Source of the DNA: Sphingobacteriales bacterium 44-15
GTDB lineage: Bacteria; Bacteroidota; Bacteroidia; Chitinophagales; Chitinophagaceae
DNA length: 64,000 bases
Direction of reading: 5' to 3'
Assembly (NCBI GenBank): GCA_001899685.1
Contig: MKWG01000043.1
Span: 453,942 to 517,941 of the forward strand
The notes beneath the pieces are model-generated. The model had not been told where the DNA came from. It searched no databases and worked only from the letters and a program-made list of their open reading frames with translations. A program made the position numbers and the translations under genes. The first letter of the stretch is position 1. Each line of letters starts with the position of its first letter. Below are positions 52,175 through 61,944 of the stretch, in pieces.

Positions 52175-52501
52175 ATGGATATAGAACGGATCCGAACATA
52201 TTGTCTTTCTAAAGCAGGCGCAGAAGAAACTATGCCTTTTGGCCCGGATGTGGTAGTCTTTAAGACGTCCGGTAAAATTTTTTTATTGCTTTCTTTGGAT
52301 ACAGAACAAACGCAGTTCAATGTAAAATGCGATCCTGAGAAAGCGGAAGAACTGCGGGAGGCTTATTCCTGTGTGCTTCCGGGATATCACATGAATAAAA
52401 AGCACTGGAATACCATTATTGTTGACGGAACGGTACCTGCACGTACATTACAATCTTGGATAGATCACTCGTATGATCTTGTGAGCAGGAAGAAAAAATA
52501 A
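52175..52501 (+). CDS. MmcQ/YjbR family protein
   Basis: The 108-residue protein has the short MmcQ/YjbR double-wing fold: MDIERIRTYCLSK, GAEETMPFGPDVVVFKTSGKIFLLLSL, PEKAEELREAY, and GYHMNKKHWNTIIVDGTVP. It may bind DNA, but the role is unknown. Its start codon follows the heptad tract directly, so no ribosome-binding site is visible. It is convergent with the CobW-type gene with only 3 bases between stop codons. Confidence 0.85.
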   Translation: MDIERIRTYCLSKAGAEETMPFGPDVVVFKTSGKIFLLLSLDTEQTQFNVKCDPEKAEELREAYSCVLPGYHMNKKHWNTIIVDGTVPARTLQSWIDHSYDLVSRKKK

Positions 52502-52504
52502 GGA

Positions 52505-53596
52505 TCAGGCAATTATCCTGTACGTAGGCCTGGGATAGCCGGGCTGAAATGCGGTGGTGGTATATTCAGTGATCTTAGATGCTGTTGTATTTTCTGTTTC
52601 AACAATAGCCTCCGTAATAATATCCTGCAATACCTGTGGTGCGGTTTGTACCCGCGCATTTACGAGCAATACAGCCTTTGCAGATTCTTCCATAGTATGT
52701 TGTTCCATGCTGTTAGTATCTCCAAAAGGGCTGAAGCTGATCTTCGTTTGAGAGCGCCCGTTATCCAGCAGGAATTTGAGGTGCCCGATAGGATAGTTCC
52801 CGGCTTTTATTTTGTTGTATACAGTATCAGCCAGGAGCAATGCCGCTTTAACTGCATTTTTATCTTCTGATACTATGCCCACTTCCTCATCCAGCCAGGC
52901 CAGTTCAGCTTCGCCGGCGCCGTACTTATCATAGTCAATATTGAGCGCGGGACGGAGCGTTGCATTGTGGAAATTTTCACAGGCATCCAGCCAGTGTTGT
53001 ATCCCTTTTTCCGAAAGTGAATTTTGATAGAGGATAATTTTATCAGGGAATGCATCAGATATTACTGCTTTTGCATGATCCAGTTCCGGGACGGATAAGA
53101 GATCTATCTTATTAGCTACGATGATATCAGCTTCGTCCAGTTGCTTTTGGTAGATATAGCTGACATTCTCATGAAAAACAGGTTGCTCATTTTTCAAAAA
53201 TGCTACCAGCAGCCTGATGTCAGCAAATACAGACAGCACGATATTATAGCGGTCCGGCTGCAGGGTAAGCAGGGGATTGATTATTGTAGCTGCAAGGTCG
53301 GCACATGACCCTACAGATTCTGCGAAAATGATATCAGGCTGAATGTCTTCATGCAATCTCTGTATACCTCCAGACATAGCATTGAAATTACAGCAAAAGC
53401 AACTGCCCGCTACTTCTTCATTAGGAAATCCCTTGCCACGGATGAACCCGGTATCCACCTGTTGTTTTCCCTGGTCGTTGGTAAGAATACCCGCTTTGCG
53501 CCCCGATGCTTTTAAGAGCTTAGCTGCACTATAGATGGCTGTTGTTTTTCCGCTTGCGAGAAATCCCCCCACTAATAATAATTTCATACGGGTCAT
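52505..53596 (-). CDS. CobW/COG0523-type GTPase, putative metallochaperone
   Basis: The 363-residue protein has the G3E GTPase layout: Walker A GGFLASGKTT (about 10-19), a CxCC metal site (GSCFCC, Cys66-Cys68-Cys69), a switch region ESVGSCADL and the base-recognition motif NKIDL. COG0523 proteins insert or deliver metals such as zinc, cobalt or nickel in a GTP-dependent way. The usual motif is GCxCC; here the first position is Ser. A CobW C-terminal domain fills residues about 250-363. Start is ATG 53596 or 53587. No metal-uptake gene is adjacent, so the metal is unknown. Confidence 0.85.
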   Translation of the reverse strand: MTRMKLLLVGGFLASGKTTAIYSAAKLLKASGRKAGILTNDQGKQQVDTGFIRGKGFPNEEVAGSCFCCNFNAMSGGIQRLHEDIQPDIIFAESVGSCADLAATIINPLLTLQPDRYNIVLSVFADIRLLVAFLKNEQPVFHENVSYIYQKQLDEADIIVANKIDLLSVPELDHAKAVISDAFPDKIILYQNSLSEKGIQHWLDACENFHNATLRPALNIDYDKYGAGEAELAWLDEEVGIVSEDKNAVKAALLLADTVYNKIKAGNYPIGHLKFLLDNGRSQTKISFSPFGDTNSMEQHTMEESAKAVLLVNARVQTAPQVLQDIITEAIVETENTTASKITEYTTTAFQPGYPRPTYRIIA

Positions 53597-53610
53597 AATT
53601 TTACAGTGGT

Positions 53611-56322
53611 TTAAATAATTGTGATGTAGAGTGTCTCATTTTCTGGGATCACCTGTTTTTGCTTAAAGCTGATCACACATTGCGACCCGGAATGAGAGAA
53701 GCTGGCCGCGATAGCCCGCCCTTCGATCAACACTTCAACGCTGCCTGCTTTGTGGCTGCTGGCAAGAGATGCAGTAAATTGTTGTATGCTTAGCGATCCG
53801 TATACCATTTTCAGTTGGGCCCTGAGAGAATTTTCGGTTTGCTGCTGGCTATACGTACCCCATCCTTCTGCGGCAGTAAATGGGGATTTAAAAGCTTCAG
53901 GATTTAATTTAGGAGAAAATCCAATTTGCCCTTTCGGTCCATGGTAAGTAAAACCGCAGGCACTGATAAAAGTGCCATAACTCGCCATTGCACGCCCATA
54001 ATGGTCACTGCATTCTATTTCATTAAAAGGATTGCGTTTATAAGCATGATAGCGATCGTGTATTGATCTTGTAAGCACCAGTGATTCTTCGATCATCCCT
54101 TCTGCCATCATGTGGGCGGCAACCTGGTGCTCAAAGCCGCTCATACATTCACTAAAATAAGCAACCTGCCAGGCCCTGGCATTGCCATACGGGTTTTCTT
54201 CATTCCCGGGATTGGTGTTCATCACCATACCTCCATCGCCTGCCAGTGCATAAAACCGTCCGCCGGTATGTTTTTTTATGTAAGGACCCACATCCGGCAT
54301 ATAATTATATTTCCAGAGCGCTTTCAAAGCGCTCATGGTTTTCTCTTTACTTAGAATGCGGCCAAGATTTACCTGCCACGCCCAGCTCTGACCGTATACC
54401 TGGTCAATATGACAGGTGTTGAAAGAACCGATTTCCTTTTTGCCTATTTCCGGGTCGGCCCTGTGAATAAAATACTCCCCGTTGAAGAGTTGTTCTTCCA
54501 TGTTGCGGCTCCCCTTGACCACATAGTCAGCACACCGTTTGGCAAAAGCTTTATCCTCCATTTCTTCGGCCATGGCCTGTCCTGCACGCACTCCTGCAAT
54601 GCATAACCCAACGATCCAGGCGATCTCGCCGTGCCATTGTGCGTCAAGTGTATTCTCCATAGGCGTATCTTCCATGCCGTCATTATTCTTATCAAGATTC
54701 ATAATGAAGATCACCGCTTTTTTGATCTTCGGCCAGTTCTTTTTCAGAAAAATATCATCCCTGCTCATCTGGTGTTCGCGATAGATACGTAATATAGTGC
54801 CCGCCTGCCCGTCTACGGAAGGGCCTGTGGCCTCTCCTCTTATGCGGATCATTCCATCTTTCTCATTATATCCTATGCCAAGATCAACCCTTTCGCGCGT
54901 ATCTCTTTCCAGCTCGGGAAAAATGCGTGATACGGCGTGCGCATACTGGTATACGTGAGTACAGTTGCCGTGACAGCATCCTATCCCTTCCCAGGCATAA
55001 TAGCGCCCCGACCTGAAACGGTGGGTTGTAGTAGTAGCGAGCGTTGAAATATTTACAAAAGTCCTTTCCAGGAACCACCAGGGAAGACTGCTGTCGTACC
55101 ATGTATCTTTCCAGAGGAAAGTTTTGCTTTTCAGCTTATCATAGTGCTTTGCTATATATGCAGCTACATCTGCGGAGCTTTTAAACTGTGTGGTATAGAA
55201 ATGTGTATCTGCACCTTTCACGGTCATTCCTTTCAGGTTTCCCGGTTTGCTGTCTTCCGGGGCGCAGTCAAAGCATATATTAGGGGTGAACCACGAAAGG
55301 ATGAAGTCTGCGTTGATCTCCATTTGCGATTGCATGTGGTAAGACTGTATGATACCGCCAACGGGGTCGTTGCCGGTATTGCCAAGCATGCCTTTGATCC
55401 TGTAAGCATTCTCTTCTTTCCCGGAAATGACATCTGCCATGCATGTGGCGTCGCCTGCCAGGGTGCCAAGGAACATATCTCCGAAGTCGGGCGCTTTTTG
55501 AAGCGTTTCTTTGCCGGTATGGCAGCGCAGGTGAATGCCCCGGATATGCTCTTCTTTTACTACTGCATTAACCCGTGAAAAATCTTTATCTGTCTTTTCG
55601 GAGTAGCATAACATTTTATTTTCAAGCCAGCCCATGATATCCACCTCAATGGCGTCGCCGGATATGTTTTTTACAGCTATGGACTGGATGGTAGCCGGGA
55701 GCCCGCTTTCAAGCGCATTGCCCGGTATAAACGGAGAAAAGGCCCGCAACGTGACCTCTACCGGAAACCCCGGATCACTGTAAGTGATGGTTGCTACAGG
55801 ATATGTAGCTTCAAAGCTTATCTCTGCCCAGTCTGTTTCCTTCAGCTTTTTAATGTAAGTGGCATCGTTGAGGGTTACGGCAATAGCAAAGCCCTGCTGC
55901 AGAGGTGTAATCTGTGTAGATGGATCAAGATAGAGCGTACCTTCAATATTGTCTATTTGTTTGATGTTAAAGCTCTTTAATGGTATGGGAAGCACTTTAG
56001 GTATAGCTCCCATCTGGTTTTGGTTGAAAATATCCCAGAGCCATAATCTTCCGTCGCCACCCACATATACACCTCCGGCGCAAATACCGCCTGCAGGCAT
56101 CCCGATATATTGCAACTCGTTCCTGCTTTTTTTGTAAGTGGTGGCACTCCCCCGTTCATATAGCTGCTTCAGCCAGAGGTGATCTAATTTTTTATTGAAA
56201 GGAAAATAAGTACCGGTAAATTCCTCCTGTGTAAAAGGCCCTGCTACGAGCGGAAGCCCGGGTGAAAAAAATCCTGCGGCAGCAAGCATGCTTCCTGATC
56301 TTAAAAAATTGCGCCTTTTCAT
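53611..56322 (-). CDS. exported GH116-type beta-glucosidase/glucosylceramidase-like glycosidase
   Basis: The 903-residue protein has a twin-arginine-like leader (MKRRNFLRSGSMLAAAG). Residues about 65-100 (LQYIGMPAGGICAGGVYVGG) match the N-terminal domain, and the C-terminal (alpha/alpha)6 domain contains HIDQVYGQSWAW, in which the Asp corresponds to the acid/base of GH116 (the DQxxGQ motif of human GBA2). Length is normal for the family. It may act on beta-glucosides or other glycans. It sits 14 bases upstream of the CobW-type gene on the same strand. Confidence 0.87.
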   Translation of the reverse strand: MKRRNFLRSGSMLAAAGFFSPGLPLVAGPFTQEEFTGTYFPFNKKLDHLWLKQLYERGSATTYKKSRNELQYIGMPAGGICAGGVYVGGDGRLWLWDIFNQNQMGAIPKVLPIPLKSFNIKQIDNIEGTLYLDPSTQITPLQQGFAIAVTLNDATYIKKLKETDWAEISFEATYPVATITYSDPGFPVEVTLRAFSPFIPGNALESGLPATIQSIAVKNISGDAIEVDIMGWLENKMLCYSEKTDKDFSRVNAVVKEEHIRGIHLRCHTGKETLQKAPDFGDMFLGTLAGDATCMADVISGKEENAYRIKGMLGNTGNDPVGGIIQSYHMQSQMEINADFILSWFTPNICFDCAPEDSKPGNLKGMTVKGADTHFYTTQFKSSADVAAYIAKHYDKLKSKTFLWKDTWYDSSLPWWFLERTFVNISTLATTTTHRFRSGRYYAWEGIGCCHGNCTHVYQYAHAVSRIFPELERDTRERVDLGIGYNEKDGMIRIRGEATGPSVDGQAGTILRIYREHQMSRDDIFLKKNWPKIKKAVIFIMNLDKNNDGMEDTPMENTLDAQWHGEIAWIVGLCIAGVRAGQAMAEEMEDKAFAKRCADYVVKGSRNMEEQLFNGEYFIHRADPEIGKKEIGSFNTCHIDQVYGQSWAWQVNLGRILSKEKTMSALKALWKYNYMPDVGPYIKKHTGGRFYALAGDGGMVMNTNPGNEENPYGNARAWQVAYFSECMSGFEHQVAAHMMAEGMIEESLVLTRSIHDRYHAYKRNPFNEIECSDHYGRAMASYGTFISACGFTYHGPKGQIGFSPKLNPEAFKSPFTAAEGWGTYSQQQTENSLRAQLKMVYGSLSIQQFTASLASSHKAGSVEVLIEGRAIAASFSHSGSQCVISFKQKQVIPENETLYITII

Positions 56323-56495
56323 GAGCTATGGGGTTGGGTGAACATTGCAGCTAAGTTAAAAAACCTCGTCTTCTCAGTTGAGAAATATTTAAAACAGTTT
56401 ATAGATTACTGCTGGCATGACACGGGATTTAAATGCCTTAGAGGTTCTCATATTCCTCTTGAATTTGGGAGGCGCAATAGTAAATAATAAAAACA

Positions 56496-56520
56496 GAGGC
56501 TGCCTTTAAAAGACAGCCTC
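56496..56520. terminator. terminator-like hairpin downstream of katG
   Basis: GAGGCTG (56496-56502) and CAGCCTC (56514-56520) form a perfect 7-base-pair stem around an A/T-rich loop. With flanking A and T runs it looks like a rho-independent terminator for leftward katG transcription, about 280 bases after the stop. Confidence 0.6.
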
Positions 56521-56684
56521 GCCTTTCACTACTATTGGATTAAACGGGCCTGAAACAATAATGACAATGGAAACGTAGGGTTACTTTCTCAATACAATGA
56601 GAATATCCTGAGCTTCATATCATTATGATCATTACAAAGTTTATAAATTTTTGTGACACTTACCACAAAGAATGCCTTAACGCC

Positions 56685-56720
56685 AAGGGTTTCCAACTTT
56701 TCAAAAGCAGGAAACCCTTG
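56685..56720. repeat. REP-like palindrome with 11-base-pair stem
   Basis: CAAGGGTTTCC (56685-56695) and GGAAACCCTTG (56710-56720) are perfect inverted repeats with a 14-base loop, itself partly self-complementary (CTTT with AAAG). It lies in the katG 3' region. Confidence 0.75.
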
Positions 56721-56730
56721 TATAAACCTT

Positions 56731-56797
56731 GAGGCGTGAAACGTGAAAGGAGAGGTCTTTTCATGTTTGTCGTTTCACATTTGTCGTTCCTTACCCC
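56731..56797 (-). repeat. heptad tract after katG
   Basis: On the minus strand GGGGTAA follows the katG TGA stop (56798-56800) directly, then units such as GACAAAT, GTGAAAC, GACAAAC and ATGAAAA. Opposite-strand partners (GTGAAAC 56736-56742 and GTGAAAG 56743-56749 on the plus strand) give it a hairpin form. Confidence 0.8.
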
Positions 56798-59095
<2,298 letters not shown>

Positions 59096-59211
59096 TTAAG
59101 TATTGTTTATAAGTCACGCTGCTAAAAGTGTTTATCGAAAGAAATATTACCCAGCTTATTTAACCGCCGAACATTTCCTGACAAACTTATGACATTTGAA
59201 GTATAAATAGA

Positions 59212-59247
59212 ATTGATTAATTCTATAAGTATATAGAATTGATCTAT
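59212..59247. promoter_or_regulatory. OxyR-like site upstream of katG
   Basis: Two ATAG-N7-CTAT-type elements lie side by side: ATTG-N7-CTAT (59212-59226) and ATAG-N7-CTAT (59233-59247), with a 6-base spacer. The OxyR consensus is two ATAG-N7-CTAT elements with a 7-base spacer, so this differs by one base and one spacer position. An 8-base perfect palindrome (ATAGAATT/AATTCTAT, 59207-59226) overlaps it, so PerR-type binding is an alternative. Confidence 0.45.
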
Positions 59248-59290
59248 TATCCAGCTATGGTGTTTATCTGAAACAAATTATAGAGATAAG

Positions 59291-59890
59291 TTAATGTGAA
59301 AGAACGGAAGGTTTAGAAGATGCATATTTTAAATTATATGCCTTAATTAATTCAGGTACCATTTTATACTCAAAATTATCTGCATCTATAATATTGGTAA
59401 ACTCCTCATCAGTGATATATTTTTTTAATATTTCTTTATACTTGTTCTTCTTCAGTTTCAGCCTGGTATTTCCATATTTAATGCAAAAATTGCTTGCTCG
59501 TCCAATTCCTGCGATTCCCCAACCACTTATATTATAATAATACACTTCTATTGTGCCATTCACTATTCTTGGAATCATAATCAGCACATTTCCGGTGGGT
59601 CCGGGTAAAGTACCGAATGTTTCCATGTGCAAGCTGTCGGAGTCAAAAGCTTCATATTCACGGGACTGAAACTTTTTATCATGCCTTTTAGCATTAATAT
59701 CAGCTTTATACCACACAGTTTGCCCGTTAGAATTGATTTCTGTATCAAATTCAAAATAACCTACAAGGGTATCTCCCGGATTATACATTTTTCCGAAAAT
59801 ATATTTTTGCTTTTTATTTTGAGCATAACTGTGGGTATTGAAAAAGAGCAGCAGAACCAGAAAGTACAAGCAACAAATAGTGTGTCTCAT
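59291..59890 (-). CDS. hypothetical secreted protein
   Basis: The 199-residue protein has a signal peptide (MRHTICCLYFLVLLLFFNTHSYA). The mature part has basic and aromatic residues (KYIFGKMYNPGDTLVGYFEFDTE) and ends without a recognised domain. It is a single gene; its start faces the acyl-CoA dehydrogenase 3' region, and katG lies downstream on the same strand. Function is unknown. Confidence 0.65.
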   Translation of the reverse strand: MRHTICCLYFLVLLLFFNTHSYAQNKKQKYIFGKMYNPGDTLVGYFEFDTEINSNGQTVWYKADINAKRHDKKFQSREYEAFDSDSLHMETFGTLPGPTGNVLIMIPRIVNGTIEVYYYNISGWGIAGIGRASNFCIKYGNTRLKLKKNKYKEILKKYITDEEFTNIIDADNFEYKMVPELIKAYNLKYASSKPSVLSH

Positions 59891-59950
59891 AATATCGTAT
59901 TGCCGGGTAGATTTAGTGGTAAGTTAAGACTATTGTACCGTAAACAATTG

Positions 59951-60010
59951 TAAGAGGTGAGATTTTCACGCCCGCCTGTCGGCAGACAGGTTTGACTTCT
60001 GACGTTTCAC
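59951..60010 (-). repeat. heptad tract interrupted by a small palindrome
   Basis: On the minus strand GTGAAAC, GTCAGAA and GTCAAAC are followed by a palindrome (CCTGTC 59975-59980 and GACAGG 59985-59990, 4-base loop), then GTGAAAA and TCTCACC-type units. It lies 49 bases after the acyl-CoA dehydrogenase stop. Confidence 0.7.
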
Positions 60011-60058
60011 GATTAACATAGCATTAGTAATTAATACATTAAAAGTGATAATAGCGCT

Positions 60059-61420
60059 TTATACAAAGGCACTAAATCCCGTAATAGCCCTGCCCACAAT
60101 CAGCGAATTAATTTCCTTTGTTCCTTCATAAGAGTATATCGCTTCCGCGTCTGCCACAAACCGGGCAACATTATGATCAAGCAGTATACCATTGCCGCCC
60201 ATCACTTCTCTTGCCCTGCTCACAATATCACGCGTGCGCAAGGAACAAAATACTTTCGCCAGCGAAGCATGTTCATCTTTCAGCAAGCCTTCATCCTGCA
60301 ATTCAGACAGGCGGTATACCATTGACTGCATAGCCGTAAGATTTGATAACATTTCCACCAAATGATTTTGAATAAGCTGAAAAGAAGCAATAGGTTTGCC
60401 AAACTGTTTACGTTTGCGTGTGTAATCCAATGCGTTTTCATACGCGCCCCTGGCACAACCAACCGCCATCCAGGCTACACCGGCCCGGGTCATCTGTAAT
60501 ATCTTAGCCGTATCCTTAAATGAATTAGCGCCGGGCAGCCTGTCGTTTTCCTGCACAACGCAACCGGTAAGCGTTATCAGCCCGTTCTGCACAATGCGCA
60601 GCGCCATTTTGCCTTTTATCTTTTCAACCGACATGCCGGGCGTATCTTTCCTCACAATAAACCCCTTTACTTCTCCATCATCCACATCTCTTGCCCAAAT
60701 AATAATCAGGTCGGCAAAAGTGGCATTGCCAATCCATTTCTTTTGCCCGTTCAGCACCCAGCCGTTTTCCGTTCGTTTAACCGTAGTAGTTAGTCCTCCG
60801 GCAGCGCCGGAGCCTACTTCAGGTTCTGTCAATCCGAATGCGCCAATCTTTTTCAGTTCATGCATGGCAGGCAACCATTCCTGCTTTTGTTCCTCTGAGC
60901 CGCACATATAAATAGAGCCCATTGCCAGTCCGCTCTGCACACCAAAAAAAGTAGCGATAGACGCATCTATCCTTCCCATTTCCATTGCAATAATTCCCTC
61001 CATTAAAAAAGATTTACCAGGACAACCATACCCCCGGTAGGTTACACCGCATAAACCCAGCTCAGCAAATTTGGGTATCACTTCAAACGGAAAATCATCG
61101 TGCAGCCAGTAATTATTTACAATAGGTTTGATCTCTCTTTCCATAAATTCACGCACCCGCAGTTGCAAAGCTTTATCTTCATCACCCAGGCGAAGGTGCA
61201 GCTCATAAAAATCGCCATTTATTTCAGGCAATTCTTTTTTCTTTCTGCTACCGCCATTCATCATATTCATCAGCATTTTCAATTGCTTATCATCCAGTTT
61301 CGAAAAACCTTCCATCACCTTTTGCAGGTCGACTTTTTGTGAAAGTTTTGCTAACTGATCAAAATCTATACTCTTCAAAAGATTGAATGTGCTTTTGATC
61401 TTTGAAAAAGTTCCTGACAT
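60059..61420 (-). CDS. acyl-CoA dehydrogenase (glutaryl-CoA dehydrogenase-like)
   Basis: The 453-residue FAD enzyme should introduce a double bond into (or decarboxylate) an acyl-CoA. The family motifs GAFGLTEPEVGSGAAG, WIGNATFADLIIIWARD and IASFQLIQNHLVEML are present, and the catalytic base is probably Glu432 in YSYEGTKEIN, the position seen in glutaryl-CoA dehydrogenase. An extra N-terminal part of about 60 residues is helical. No pathway partners are adjacent, so the substrate is not certain. Confidence 0.9.
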   Translation of the reverse strand: MSGTFSKIKSTFNLLKSIDFDQLAKLSQKVDLQKVMEGFSKLDDKQLKMLMNMMNGGSRKKKELPEINGDFYELHLRLGDEDKALQLRVREFMEREIKPIVNNYWLHDDFPFEVIPKFAELGLCGVTYRGYGCPGKSFLMEGIIAMEMGRIDASIATFFGVQSGLAMGSIYMCGSEEQKQEWLPAMHELKKIGAFGLTEPEVGSGAAGGLTTTVKRTENGWVLNGQKKWIGNATFADLIIIWARDVDDGEVKGFIVRKDTPGMSVEKIKGKMALRIVQNGLITLTGCVVQENDRLPGANSFKDTAKILQMTRAGVAWMAVGCARGAYENALDYTRKRKQFGKPIASFQLIQNHLVEMLSNLTAMQSMVYRLSELQDEGLLKDEHASLAKVFCSLRTRDIVSRAREVMGGNGILLDHNVARFVADAEAIYSYEGTKEINSLIVGRAITGFSAFV

Positions 61421-61944
61421 AGTATATCGTTTTCAGTTATCTATTAAAGATAAGACCTGAATTGTTTACACTTTTATTTTTTGTTCAAGCCGATTGTAAG
61501 CAAGATGAGTTTAAATGCAAAATAAGCAAGGGTGAATGAATTTGCACCAGGAAGCTTTCGTACCTGTAAGTACTACTGCTTATTTTTTTAAAAATTACCC
61601 TTACGAATAACCGCAGTTTTGAGAATACTTATTAGATTAATATGCAAGTCCTGAATTATTCTTACATAATGACTGTACTTTTTGGTATATTTACTGGTAT
61701 GTACCCCCGATAGTGTCAGGTTAACCGTAATGCACTGTATCATTTTGTGATAAGGGGTAAGGGATAAGGAGTAAGGGAAGATGTTTCACTATTGACCATT
61801 TACCATTCACTTCTAACCTCAAGGACATGTCACAATTAACTCAGCACTATTTCAGGGATACGTAATCATTATGTTCTGCCATTCCGTATTTTATGAAAGC
61901 AAAAAAGATCCGTGCCGGTATTTTTTTGAATAAACCATTGCCGT
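61421..61944. other. 524-base divergent gap
   Basis: The gap lies between the start codons of the acyl-CoA dehydrogenase (leftward) and the sensor kinase (rightward) and must hold both promoters. The only structure I can support is the heptad tract at 61747-61818. A 33-residue frame from ATG 61894 overlaps the kinase start and is not accepted as a gene. Confidence 0.5.
61747..61818. repeat. symmetrical heptad tract in a divergent gap
   Basis: Five plus-strand units (GTGATAA, GGGGTAA, GGGATAA, GGAGTAA, GGGAAGA; 35 bases), 2 bases, then five opposite-strand units (TTTCACT, ATTGACC, ATTTACC, ATTCACT, TCTAACC; 35 bases), all in phase. The arms are of different flavours and pair only weakly. Neither adjacent gene has its stop codon here. 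Confidence 0.85.

Larger units (their letters stand above)
56323..56797. other. 475-base gap with terminator, palindrome and heptad tract
   Basis: The gap lies between the GH116 gene and katG, both leftward. It contains a terminator-like hairpin (56496-56520), a REP-like palindrome (56685-56720) and a heptad tract next to the katG stop. The part at 56323-56490, which must hold the GH116 promoter, shows no other feature. No coding sequence was seen. Confidence 0.55.
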
